The translations under genes and the position numbers were made by a program. Positions 9,401 through 16,682 of a stretch of DNA of 64,000 bases are shown here, one piece after another. Within the stretch, counting starts at the first letter, position 1, and every line of letters starts with the position of its first letter. The notes beneath the pieces are model-generated. The model had not been told where the DNA came from and made no database searches. It saw nothing but the letters and a program-made list of their open reading frames with translations. Source of the stretch: Gammaproteobacteria bacterium (GTDB lineage: Bacteria > Pseudomonadota > Gammaproteobacteria > Steroidobacterales > Steroidobacteraceae); assembly GCA_028293725.1 (NCBI GenBank), contig JAQGOE010000190.1, positions 54,290 to 118,289 of the forward strand. The letters are read 5' to 3'.

Positions 9401-9766
9401 ATCACGGAAATCAATGCGATCAAACGCGGCCAGATCGGCGCCGTAGCGATCCGGATCTGCCCCACTTGTCACGACTAGAAACGGCTTCAGTGTAGCCTGC
9501 TGAACGTGACGTCTTATCGCGGCGATTTCGACGCGCTGACGGTCATCCGGCATACAGGCACCAGCAAAGATCATAGCAATGGTGGACCGCTCGACCGCTT
9601 TGTGTATCTGGGACTCGAATTCAACTCCAGGCACGAGGCACCAATCGTCGAGCCAGACACCATGACCCGCGTCAGTCAGCTTATCCGCAATGGCACGCGC
9701 AAACACGGACACCGCATCGTCGGAGTGCGAATAGCAGATGAACAAGGCGGTTCCTTCAGGCGTCAT
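6476..9766 (-). CDS. TIR-TPR-STAND ATPase
   Basis: The 1096-residue product reads, in order: a TIR domain (about 6-140; ALFICYSHSDD, then VWLDDW and candidate Glu 80); kinesin-light-chain-like TPR repeats (about 150-420; repeated HPDTL and LQEEVL units); a STAND NTPase with GLVGRQRELDHL (about 505), Walker A GDRGVGKTS (about 533) and Walker B LVVVDDAED (about 584); and a second TPR-like helical region (about 850-1030). STAND proteins sense a trigger, oligomerise and activate the fused effector, here a probable NADase. The start at 9766 is preceded by GGAAGGGGG at good spacing; an earlier ATG at 9796 is less likely. It overlaps the small TIR gene upstream by 11 bases, so the two form an operon. 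Avs and plant NLR proteins are similar in logic. Confidence 0.85.
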   Translation of the reverse strand: MTPEGTALFICYSHSDDAVSVFARAIADKLTDAGHGVWLDDWCLVPGVEFESQIHKAVERSTIAMIFAGACMPDDRQRVEIAAIRRHVQQATLKPFLVVTSGADPDRYGADLAAFDRIDFRDTYDDTVRLNRVVAAVSPGPAGEWAGAEEVGDRLRDLGDMSGAREQYIIALNALSEQEQGGAGILALATLRRKLAIASARTGDLRLAEVCLRAALQSSLDRTATPRSEVAADLSSLGVLYAESGDLAGALQLQRYALSILRSSLSEEHVDTAAAMGNLANTLGRAGDVYGALRLMEISALVSERILGRNHPDTLRYKDSLAVLLMKVGLLQPTLVLQEAVLSTRRDLLGAEHPDTLTSMYNLACLLERRGYTDESMKLQEEVLAVRRRVLGRHHPDTLVSLIRLLVARGKSGDFWKDEMFAHEIEGHLSGWSGLFLSGTRRTLADLLSTAGVARRARVPDDVQVAKWGDSPESDDSAYLRLSTFKEIGAQDKYKWLNPYARNTGLVGRQRELDHLKHLTRGTHSVQCHVVCGDRGVGKTSIALRLCEHLHEEGWDAGFAEDAELRRFLSQENVHRWSCRRPTLVVVDDAEDQIQVLERWLNYLSDYAQTKIPYPLMVILLSRSANLESGWAESLFGDVRRRRLLALPEFIELPPLTELVDCLWLIDSLRRQIVPDTPLLPDKYCSAIERRLRTDRTVGNPLYLCMLAYVSTQEPYACYWSSLNLADMVVLIASRWLKEGIAPAQSIFPEILNEAVLLVSSLREVDAERDFCMSDHFDEPKVRRLIRCVQDFSPERLQPARWLELVERSLGEDLISRWALSDCLNSEGGILPDFELLTTQRLIRLMRRAESVTQETRAELLRRLAMSYARASRPVEGLQTIQDAVALYRELASIDSQRFSLKLVTSLLVCARFLCERGENEEALEAVIEAAEIYKGLTAGRSSDSFGAHTVLLTSDIAVLLSRLGRWQEALTAAAGALSHLRGLGDRAVSSCAASVSLAIAEINSRLASQGDHAEAIRKLEATAAFLFRESTAAASSRVSLRYLSITRGFGRLPVAGTDVSPEASQEPTTKIYRLTSIEEVLCALGVSESRVTASE

Positions 9767-10349
9767 CTTCGCCCCCTTCCTTGTCATACCACTCATCGAG
9801 TGTTCGGCGTTGGAGCTCTATGAGCACTGTTCTGTCCACCCCGATCTGCCTGAAGTACTTCAATTGGTGAAGCCGATCGGCAGCTGTTTTGAAATTGGTG
9901 CTGCCTCCATTGGGCTTTTGCACCGGCCAGCGCCCGCATGGCACGCCCCGTATCGCGCAATCGAGCTGATGCAACTGATGATCCAAATCGGTGCAATTGC
10001 GAAGATCGAGGTAATGAAGGGGGGCCAGAAACGGGGGTATCCACTCCGGATCAGAACCGGGAAGTAGGACCGAAACGATGGGGTACGCAGGCTCTTTCGC
10101 CTGCCGCAACTTGACCACTTCCAGTTCCTGCGGCGCCCAACCTATCGGAGAGTTCGACCTCATGAACACGAGGGCGCTCGAACTCGCCTCGATTCCCTTC
10201 GCCATCTGTTGCTGGCAGCTAGCGCCGGCGACCATATCCCAACGGTCAAACCAAACGGTGTGTCCGTAACGATCCGTAAGTGCTGCCAACAATGGCTCCA
10301 CCACTGAAGCGTCCTCACGCCGGTAAATCACGTACGTGCTGCGCTTCAT
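9756..10349 (-). CDS. Small TIR-domain protein upstream of the TIR-STAND gene
   Basis: The product has 197 residues. A TIR domain spans about 3-140: strand TYVIYRRED, then VWFDRWDMV, then GWAPQELEVVK with the candidate catalytic glutamate at 75. The C-terminal 40 residues (YFRQIGVDRTVLIELQ then RRTLDEW) form a short helical unit resembling SHOCT-like oligomerisation motifs, though I cannot assign it firmly. It is the first gene of a two-gene operon with the TIR-TPR-STAND ATPase; the reading frames overlap by 11 bases. It may be a partner or regulator of that protein, or a duplicated effector. The ATG at 10349 fits the start of the TIR fold. Confidence 0.75.
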   Translation of the reverse strand: MKRSTYVIYRREDASVVEPLLAALTDRYGHTVWFDRWDMVAGASCQQQMAKGIEASSSALVFMRSNSPIGWAPQELEVVKLRQAKEPAYPIVSVLLPGSDPEWIPPFLAPLHYLDLRNCTDLDHQLHQLDCAIRGVPCGRWPVQKPNGGSTNFKTAADRLHQLKYFRQIGVDRTVLIELQRRTLDEWYDKEGGEDDA

Positions 10350-10885
10350 CAGGTGTGCGAACCCACTACGTGCACCGGGCTACCCTAAACCTGGTTGGGT
10401 GGACTTCATTGTGGACTCTTTTCAGAAGCTCGAGTTCGATTTTGTGTTGACGAGATTCACAGGAAGATAAATCGTCCGTGATCAGCCCTTGTTAGCAGAG
10501 CATCTATTTGAGTGCCATATTGCCCAACGAAGCTACTTAACCTTGACTCATGAAATTCTGGGGCGTCCGTGAAGTTCTTATGGACTTCTAAATTTCAGGG
10601 CCGACACACCAAGCGCGATATCTTATTGACTCGCCGTCAGCCCGGCTCACGGGCCTGGAGTGTTGTCCTCCGCAGTGCGGCGCATACAGGTTCTGTTCCA
10701 GGGAGAGGTCTATAGCGCGGATGTCGGTAACAGTCCCAAAACTTCATCGAACAGAAACCAGGGAGATACCATGCCCAGAATTGCAGTGGCCATCTATCCT
10801 CGCCGCTATCGCGACTGTACGGGTGTCGGCGGCAAATGCACTGGATGCCTGTGTTCAGCTTAAATCCCTCAGGTTGCCGGATACC
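10350..10885. other. AT-richer intergenic region of the island
   Basis: This stretch holds no clear gene. It is visibly richer in A and T than its surroundings around 10,390-10,620 and includes TGAAATT and AATTTCA as distant inverted repeats (about 10,550-10,606). It probably contains the promoter of the small TIR/STAND operon close to 10,350-10,450, but I cannot place hexamers with confidence. Confidence 0.4.
10771..10863 (+). CDS. Possible 30-residue cysteine-rich peptide
   Basis: An ATG at 10,771 follows AGGGAG at Shine-Dalgarno spacing. The frame encodes 30 residues ending CTGVGGKCTGCLCSA, with four cysteines in the last 15. No family is recognised. In a region of transposon debris a chance ORF is quite possible. 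Confidence 0.2.
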   Translation: MPRIAVAIYPRRYRDCTGVGGKCTGCLCSA

Positions 10886-11119
10886 ATGATCAGTGATTCG
10901 CAATCGAATGCTGCCGGCAGCGCCGAGCTCCCGAGCCTCGGGCGCGAGAGCTCGATGACAGAAAACCTGCCGGCGGCCGGCCAACTTCCCCTACCCGCGG
11001 TACAAACGCTGCTGCGTCAGGGTCGTAGCCAGCGAGAAATCGAGCGCCTGACGGGGGTGGATCGCAAGACGATCCGCCGCTATGTCCAGCCAGCCTGCGA
11101 GGTGGCCGCCGGGAGCTAG
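10886..11119 (+). pseudogene. IS21-type transposase (IstA) N-terminal fragment
   Basis: The 77 codons end in a helix-turn-helix: VQTLLRQGRSQREIERLTG followed by VDRKTIRRY. This is the N-terminal DNA-binding motif of IS21-family IstA transposases. A TAG comes within ten codons of the motif, where a complete IstA would continue for several hundred residues with a DDE catalytic core. No IstB helper follows. I read this as a truncated relic; a free-standing HTH protein is the alternative. Confidence 0.5.
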
Positions 11120-11338
11120 TTCCGCGGCCAGCGGATTTTGCTGACAGGCATTTCTCACCACGCGTGTTCTGCCAACGACAACCTCTGGCGCTTCTTCTAG
11201 CGATGACAAAACATCGACAGCGCATTTCCGACACTACGCTGGACTACGCCCGACTTGGTTGGCTCCTTTAAGCCCAACGGATAGGCTCTATTCGACACAG
11301 CGACTCTTTTTAGACGCTCCATTGCTGGGTGCAGCCGT

Positions 11339-11635
11339 ATGCCAACATCAACTGATGTTGATATTCTGACAGAAGAAGCTGTGAGGCTCGCCCAATTACC
11401 CGATCTCCTGGACTGGGATAGCCGGCCGGGAACTCAAATGATTCCCGAAAAGAGCGCTGTCGCATCACCGTATCTCGGTGGCAGTGATCAGAAGCCGCGT
11501 GACATTCGCACACTGCGACGTTGGCGGGAATCTCGACGCGGTCCGTCGTTTCTCAAGATCGGTGGCCGATACTTCTACACAATCGGTGCGTTGCGGGACT
11601 TCTATCAGAGAAGTATTCGGGGCGGGGCTGGCTGA
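11339..11635 (+). CDS. Small AlpA/excisionase-like DNA-binding protein
   Basis: The product has 98 residues. The C-terminal half, RTLRRWRESRRGPSFLKIGG followed by RYFYTIGALRDFY, is the winged-helix pattern of AlpA/Xis-type helix-turn-helix proteins (LRRWR...GP.F.KIG.R..Y....L). Such proteins direct excision or act as regulators of integrative elements. The gene sits about 280 bases from the 3' end of a tRNA-Arg gene, the usual place for them, but no integrase gene lies beside it. No strong Shine-Dalgarno precedes the ATG. Confidence 0.55.
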   Translation: MPTSTDVDILTEEAVRLAQLPDLLDWDSRPGTQMIPEKSAVASPYLGGSDQKPRDIRTLRRWRESRRGPSFLKIGGRYFYTIGALRDFYQRSIRGGAG

Positions 11636-11825
11636 ACGTCGCTTCCCGAAAGTAGTCGTTCAGAATTCGCAGTCCTTGGAGCCGCGACGCACGCGGAACG
11701 CAGGCACGGCCAAACATCCCGCTTGCTTTAGAGCCCGCCTCCTCTAGCCCCACCCCTACCTCCCGTCACGCGCCGAATTTCTGCACGGCGTTCAGACCGT
11801 ATCCGATGATCCCGAGGCGGCCCGT

Positions 11826-11865
11826 ACCAAAAAATAGTTTTTGGTAGCTAAAGTTGGTAGCTAAA
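11826..11865. repeat. Hairpin plus tandem TTGGTAGCTAAA repeats next to the tRNA 3' end
   Basis: ACCAAAAA (11826-11833) and TTTTTGGT (11838-11845) form an 8-bp inverted repeat. TTGGTAGCTAAA occurs twice in direct orientation at 11841-11852 and 11854-11865 with a 13-base period. This AT-rich cluster lies about 50 bases beyond the 3' end of tRNA-Arg, where phage-type integrases have arm-binding sites. I infer an attachment-site remnant at the island's right end. Confidence 0.45.
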
Positions 11866-11917
11866 ATTTTGACGATCAAAGAGGGCGCGGGCAACTGACT
11901 GATCAGAAAGGATAAAT

Positions 11918-11993
11918 TGGCGCGCCCGGAGGGATTCGAACCCCCGACCCGCGGAGTAGAAATCCGCTGCTCTATCCCCTGAGCTACGGGCGC
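11918..11993 (-). tRNA. tRNA-Arg (anticodon UCU)
   Basis: The minus strand folds as a full cloverleaf: acceptor GCGCCCG pairs with CGGGCGC, the anticodon stem GCGGA/TCCGC encloses the loop TTTCTAC with anticodon TCT, and the T arm carries GGTTCGAATCC. The CCA end is encoded (TGG at 11918-11920 on the plus strand). The 3' end faces the TIR island, so it is the probable integration site. Confidence 0.97.
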
Positions 11994-12065
11994 GACGCAC
12001 GGGCAGTAATTGTAGCCAATAGATCAAGAGCTTGCGTGAGTACTGCGCATTTCGTCCGGCGCACC

Positions 12066-13040
12066 TCACCGGTAAACCGTACGGCCCAGACCACAAGTCA
12101 ACGTCAATCTCAGATATGAGGGCAGACCCGCAACCAGTGGCCACCGCCCCACCGACTGCTGATCATTGCTTGCAACAGGAAGCATCGGGATTTCCGTGGA
12201 GATACATTGCTGGTCGCGATTTTCCGCAGGTAACCAACGCACGGCGCCGAGAGCCCAGCCCCGGCGTCGACGGGTATCGTGCAGCGCTGCTTCGTAGCCA
12301 ACCTGCGGCTCGCGGCGATGTTCCTGCAGTTGCGTGGCGCGCCACTCGAAAAGCCGCTGAAGACGAGGATTCTCGTGAAAGAACGGCACCAACACCGCAG
12401 GTCGCAACAGCGTCGCCAGGGTCAAATCCGCCGCGGTGAATCGGTCGCCCACCAGGTAACGGCGTGAGCTCAATCGCTCGGCGGCGATCAACAAACATTG
12501 CTCCAACTGTTCGAACACGCGATCCGTCCGGTTGTGCAGGAATCGGAAGCGGCGCGTCAGGACGCCCGCGATAATGGCGCCGGCGAACCTCGCTTTAAAC
12601 TTCCCGGCGCCACCAGTGACCACCATGCGAGGCACGAAGAGTTCCGCAAGAAGCCCCGGGTGTTCCAGCGCGATTTGCGTATAAGCCAAGCGCCGGGCGG
12701 CAAGGCCGAGCGTCGAGTCCAGCCACAACATCCAGCGCGCCACTTCGTTGCGTTCACTCATGTCTTGCGGGTACAGCGCGGGTGCCGGGTAGGTCTGCTC
12801 CAGGTACTCAACAATCTTTGACGAATCTCCGACAATCGAACCCGTGACGTCGTCGTAAATCGTTGGGACCGTGTATGCCTTGCGCCCCGAATCAAGCGTC
12901 GTCCGACACTTCAGGTGGTGCATTTGGTGCTTGGTAAAAGGATCAACTTCGACCGCCGACCACCCAACGCCCTTATAGTCCAGAGCCCAACGAACCTTTT
13001 CGACGTAGTGCGACCAGTGCAGCTGATACAATGTGATCAT
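12066..13040 (-). CDS. Glutathione S-transferase family protein
   Basis: The N-terminal thioredoxin-like domain begins ITLYQLHWSHYVEKVRWAL, with the substrate-binding loop TVPTIYDD and VGDSSKIVEYLE, followed by an all-helical C-terminal domain with RYLVGDRFTAADLTLATLL. These are the standard GST features: conjugation of glutathione or a related thiol-transfer role in the cytoplasm. The GST part ends near residue 265. The remaining 59 residues (from about 12,245 down) have no GST character and an atypical composition, suggesting a lost stop codon or a frameshift. The gene stands alone between tRNA-Arg and the divergent sixA. Confidence 0.85.
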   Translation of the reverse strand: MITLYQLHWSHYVEKVRWALDYKGVGWSAVEVDPFTKHQMHHLKCRTTLDSGRKAYTVPTIYDDVTGSIVGDSSKIVEYLEQTYPAPALYPQDMSERNEVARWMLWLDSTLGLAARRLAYTQIALEHPGLLAELFVPRMVVTGGAGKFKARFAGAIIAGVLTRRFRFLHNRTDRVFEQLEQCLLIAAERLSSRRYLVGDRFTAADLTLATLLRPAVLVPFFHENPRLQRLFEWRATQLQEHRREPQVGYEAALHDTRRRRGWALGAVRWLPAENRDQQCISTEIPMLPVASNDQQSVGRWPLVAGLPSYLRLTLTCGLGRTVYR

Positions 13041-13127
13041 GCTGAGAGTGAGTCCTTGCTGGCGATGGGCACGGGCGCGGCGCGCGCGACGCCGTATTAT
13101 TCACTGATTTTCCACTAGAGAGCGAGC

Positions 13128-13637
13128 ATGGATCTTCTCATCGTCCGGCATGCCATCGCCTTCGAGCGCAACCAGAGGCGCTGGCGCGATGACGGCGATC
13201 GGCCGCTCTCACCCGAAGGTATGGTGCGCGCGAGGAAGGCGGCGACCGGGTTGAAGCAGATCACCGAACGTCCACAATGCGTGCTGACGAGCCCGCTGAT
13301 TCGGGCGAAGCAAACCGCGACCATTCTGGCCGAGTTCGCCGGTTGGCCGAAGGCGGTGGAGTGCGCGGCACTGGTGCCTGATGAATCCCCCGACGAGGTG
13401 TTCGCCGCCCTGGCTACACAGAAAGAAAAGATCGTCGCAGTCGTGGGACATCAGCCGGGACTGGGGCGCCTGTTGGCGGCGTGCCTTCCCGCACAGGTGC
13501 GAGGGGGCGTGAACCCCGAAGCGTTTGAGTTGAAAAAGATGGGCGTCGCGCTGGTTTCATTTCCCAGAACGGCTCGCGCGGGAACGGGCGCCTTGCAATG
13601 GCTGGTGCCGCCGCGAATTCTGCGGGCCGCCAAATAG
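13128..13637 (+). CDS. sixA: Phosphohistidine phosphatase SixA
   Basis: The 169-residue histidine phosphatase has the catalytic motif LIVRHAIA near the N-terminus (phospho-accepting His), the conserved TSPLIRAKQTA, and the second histidine in VVGHQPGL. It is short, as SixA proteins are, with no extra domains. SixA removes phosphate from histidines in phosphotransfer domains. The gene is divergent from the GST gene and convergent with emrB, with about 46 bases between stops. A phosphoglycerate-mutase-like protein of other specificity is the alternative. Confidence 0.85.
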   Translation: MDLLIVRHAIAFERNQRRWRDDGDRPLSPEGMVRARKAATGLKQITERPQCVLTSPLIRAKQTATILAEFAGWPKAVECAALVPDESPDEVFAALATQKEKIVAVVGHQPGLGRLLAACLPAQVRGGVNPEAFELKKMGVALVSFPRTARAGTGALQWLVPPRILRAAK

Positions 13638-13683
13638 TCGAGTCAGGTACTCACCGCTCAGGTGCTCATTGCGCCCGTGCCTC

Positions 13684-15306
13684 TCAATGCGCCCCGGCCG
13701 CGGCCTCCGCACTTCCGTCCCCACCACCGCTCTTCTGCGGCCGCGCAAACCAGACAAGCACAATCAGCGCCAGAAACAACAGCCCCGACACGTAGAAGAT
13801 GTCATCGGCCGATAGCATAAACGCCTGCTGATCCACCAACCGGTTCACTAACGCGTAGCTCTGATCCGTCCCAAAACCGCTCGCATTCAGGTTCGAGAAC
13901 GCCTGCGAGGCTACCGGATCACTCTGTGTCAGATGCTCCACGAGCTGCGCATGGTGAAGGGTCGCCCGCCGGTCCCACACCGTCGTGGTGATCGACGTGC
14001 CGAACGAACCGGCCATGATTCGCGCGAAGTTGATAAGGCCGGACGCCGCCGGGATGCGGTCCGGCGTCAGACCGGACAAACCTAGCGCAATCAGCGGGAT
14101 GAAGAACGTCGCCATGGCGATGCCCTGAATAAAGGTTGGCACCAGCAACACACCGATGGTGGCATCGGTGTTGAAGTGAGCGCGCATGAACAAGACAATC
14201 GCGAACACGATAAACGCGAAAGTCACGAATACCCTGGGGTCGACTTTGTGCGAAAGTCGGCCGACGATGGGCGTAGCGAATACCGCCAGCACTCCCACCG
14301 GTGCCAGCACTAGCCCGGCCAACGTCGCCGTATAACCCATGTACTGCTGCAGCCACAGTGGCAACAACACGACATTGCCAAAAAACAATCCATAGGCGAG
14401 CAGCATCGCGACCGTGCTGACCGTGAAGTTACGCCTCTTGAAGAGAGTCAGGTCGACGATGGGATGCTCTTCAGTGAGTTCCCATATCAGAAACAGAATG
14501 AACCCAACCACAGCGAGAATGGCGAGCGTGATGATCTCGCCCGAGTTGAACCAATCGAGGTCCTTGCCCTTGTCGAGCAACACCTGGGTTGAGCCCACCC
14601 AGATCACCACCAATCCCAGGCCCACCTTGTCGATTGGAATTTTTGCGGTGGGCGTCTCCCGGTTGCGATAAATCGTCCAGGTCGCGATGCCCGCGGCGAT
14701 GCCCACGGGAATGTTGATGTAGAAAATCCAGGGCCAGGCGATGTTGTCAGTAATCCAACCACCGAGGACGGGGCCAACTACCGGCGCAACCAGGGTCGTG
14801 ATCGACCACATCCCGAGTGCCGTCCCGGACTTCGCCTTCGGATAGCTCGACAGCAGCAGCGACTGCGACAGCGGAATCATCGGCCCGGCGACCGCACCCT
14901 GCATGACGCGGAAAAGAATGAGCATGCCGATGTTGGGTGCGAGGGCGCAGAGGAAGGATGCGATGACGAACAGAATCACCGCCGACATGAACAGCCTCAC
15001 CTGTCCAAAGCGCCGTGTCAGCCAGCCCGTCAATGGCAGAGAGATCGCGTTGGCGACGCCGAACGACGTAATCACCCAGGTACCCTGATCCGGCGATACG
15101 CCCAGATCGCCCGCGATCGCGGGCAGAGATACGTTGGCGATCGACGTATCGAGGACGTTCATGAAGACGGCCAGCGACAGCGCGATAGTCCCGATCGTGA
15201 GCTTCGTGCCCGTCAGCGGCAGAAGCTCCGCGGGCCGTCCCGCCGGCACCGGTGCCGGGAAAGGCGCTGGCGTAGCCGCGTTGTCGCCTGTGTTGGTATC
15301 AGCCAT
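13684..15306 (-). CDS. emrB: DHA2-family multidrug efflux permease, EmrB type
   Basis: The 540-residue membrane protein has about 14 transmembrane segments typical of the DHA2 major facilitator family. The motif LDTSIANVSLPAIAGDLG in TM1 and the loop GWLTRRFGQVRLF (motif A) are diagnostic. With EmrA it should form a drug/proton antiport machine that, together with an outer-membrane channel, expels hydrophobic compounds. It follows emrA by 58 bases on the same strand and is the last gene of marR-emrA-emrB. No TolC-like gene is adjacent. Confidence 0.92.
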   Translation of the reverse strand: MADTNTGDNAATPAPFPAPVPAGRPAELLPLTGTKLTIGTIALSLAVFMNVLDTSIANVSLPAIAGDLGVSPDQGTWVITSFGVANAISLPLTGWLTRRFGQVRLFMSAVILFVIASFLCALAPNIGMLILFRVMQGAVAGPMIPLSQSLLLSSYPKAKSGTALGMWSITTLVAPVVGPVLGGWITDNIAWPWIFYINIPVGIAAGIATWTIYRNRETPTAKIPIDKVGLGLVVIWVGSTQVLLDKGKDLDWFNSGEIITLAILAVVGFILFLIWELTEEHPIVDLTLFKRRNFTVSTVAMLLAYGLFFGNVVLLPLWLQQYMGYTATLAGLVLAPVGVLAVFATPIVGRLSHKVDPRVFVTFAFIVFAIVLFMRAHFNTDATIGVLLVPTFIQGIAMATFFIPLIALGLSGLTPDRIPAASGLINFARIMAGSFGTSITTTVWDRRATLHHAQLVEHLTQSDPVASQAFSNLNASGFGTDQSYALVNRLVDQQAFMLSADDIFYVSGLLFLALIVLVWFARPQKSGGGDGSAEAAAGAH

Positions 15307-15364
15307 GTTGGTTCAACCGACCTTTCACTCGCCTGGGCTCTTGCGACGCCTGCTTTCGGCTCTC

Positions 15365-16618
15365 TTACCGCGCGCTCGCAAGCCGGTCGTCCGAGCTAGC
15401 CGCAACGGTCGACGCCAGCTTCCGCTGCCCATCACGGCGCTCTACCCCTTTGCCGGAGCTCTCCGAGTCGTTCGCCGCAATGATGGCCTGCACCCGCGCA
15501 TCCGCCGACTCATCCGTCGAATGAAACACATCCGTCGAATAAGCAACATTGTTGCTGGCCAATTGCGGCAGGCGCACGCCGCTGTCGTTGTGCACGTTTA
15601 CTTCAGCCTTCATGGTAAGACCGATCTGCAGCGGGTTCGCCGCGAGCTCGTGCGGATCGAGAGCGATACGGACGGGCACGCGTTGCACGATCTTGATCCA
15701 GTTTCCCGTAGCATTCTGCGCCGGCAGCAACGAAAACGCCGAGCCGGTTCCCGCGCCGAAGCCCGCCACTTTGCCGTGATAGCGGATGCTGTTTCCATAA
15801 AGATCAGCTGTCAGCGTGACGGGCTGGCCAACACGCATACCGGCAAGTTGCGGTTCCTTGAAGTTGGCATCCACCCAGACCTGATCAAGTGGCACAACCG
15901 CCATCAACATGGCGCCCGGGCCCACACGTTGTCCGAGTTGGACATTGCGCCGGGCAACATACCCCGACACAGGAGCGGGCAGCACGGTGCGCGCGTAATT
16001 CAGATAGGCGTTGCGTACTGTAGCCGCAGCGTTACGAACGTCAGGATGATCCTCGAGCGTGGTGTGATCGATACGCGCTCGGTTGGCGACGAGTTGCTGC
16101 TGAGCCGCCGACAAGGCGCTCTGCGCGGCCTTGACCGCATCACGCGCGTGCTGAAGCTCCTCTCCGGAGACCGCTCCAGACTTTCCAAGCTGCGCGCGGC
16201 GCGCGAGGTCATTCTGTGCGGTAGCGAGGTCCGTCTGCCGAACTTCGACGGACGCCTGCAATTGCGCCGTGGTCGCGAATAGGTTGCGGACCTCGCGCAC
16301 GGTCTTAGCCAACTGCGCCTCGGCCTGGTCGAGTGCGACTTTGGCATCGGCTTGATCGAGGCGCACCAGCTGTTGGCCGGCCTTCACGAATTGCGTGTCA
16401 TCAGCGCCGATAGACACCACGGTGCCCGAGATCTGCGGCGTGATCTGCACGACGTTGCCATTCACATAGGCGTCATCGGTCGACTGCGAGTTGCGCAACA
16501 CCATCGCCCAGTACGCGCTGTATGCCGCACCGACGACAACAAACGCGCCGGTAGCAATCGCCAGCCACAACTTGCGCCGGCTCCTAAGAGCAGAACTGTT
16601 CGAAGTTTCAGTACTCAT
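15365..16618 (-). CDS. emrA: Membrane fusion (adaptor) protein, EmrA/HlyD family
   Basis: One N-terminal membrane anchor (LWLAIATGAFVVVGAAYSAY) is followed by a biotinyl-lipoyl-like segment (DDAYVNGNVVQITPQISG), a long coiled-coil hairpin rich in Ala and Gln, and the barrel segment (APVSGYVARRNVQLGQRV). These are the hallmarks of EmrA-type periplasmic adaptors that link EmrB to an outer-membrane channel. I chose the ATG at 16618 because AAGGA lies at good spacing before it; the ATG at 16636 is also in frame. A palindromic site shared with the marR promoter lies just upstream. Confidence 0.9.
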   Translation of the reverse strand: MSTETSNSSALRSRRKLWLAIATGAFVVVGAAYSAYWAMVLRNSQSTDDAYVNGNVVQITPQISGTVVSIGADDTQFVKAGQQLVRLDQADAKVALDQAEAQLAKTVREVRNLFATTAQLQASVEVRQTDLATAQNDLARRAQLGKSGAVSGEELQHARDAVKAAQSALSAAQQQLVANRARIDHTTLEDHPDVRNAAATVRNAYLNYARTVLPAPVSGYVARRNVQLGQRVGPGAMLMAVVPLDQVWVDANFKEPQLAGMRVGQPVTLTADLYGNSIRYHGKVAGFGAGTGSAFSLLPAQNATGNWIKIVQRVPVRIALDPHELAANPLQIGLTMKAEVNVHNDSGVRLPQLASNNVAYSTDVFHSTDESADARVQAIIAANDSESSGKGVERRDGQRKLASTVAASSDDRLASAR

Positions 16619-16652
16619 GGTCACTTCCTTACTCATCTGCCCCGGCGGCTAA

Positions 16653-16662
16653 TGCCTAGGCA
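16653..16662. promoter_or_regulatory. Candidate MarR operator upstream of emrA
   Basis: TGCCTAGGCA is a perfect 10-bp palindrome in the marR-emrA gap, 35 bases before the emrA start. On the minus strand nine bases (GCCTAGGCA) recur in the marR promoter spacer. Operator function is inferred. Confidence 0.45.
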
Positions 16663-16682
16663 AACGTTACGCTCCAAAAAAA

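Noticed and set aside
11848..12144. 98-codon minus-strand frame across tRNA-Arg
   Set aside because: Its SSGDRAADFYSAGRGFES segment is the usual false translation of a tRNA gene.
15134..16282. 382-codon plus-strand frame opposite emrA/emrB
   Set aside because: It crosses the intergenic gap and has shadow-type Arg/His-rich composition; emrA and emrB are certain.
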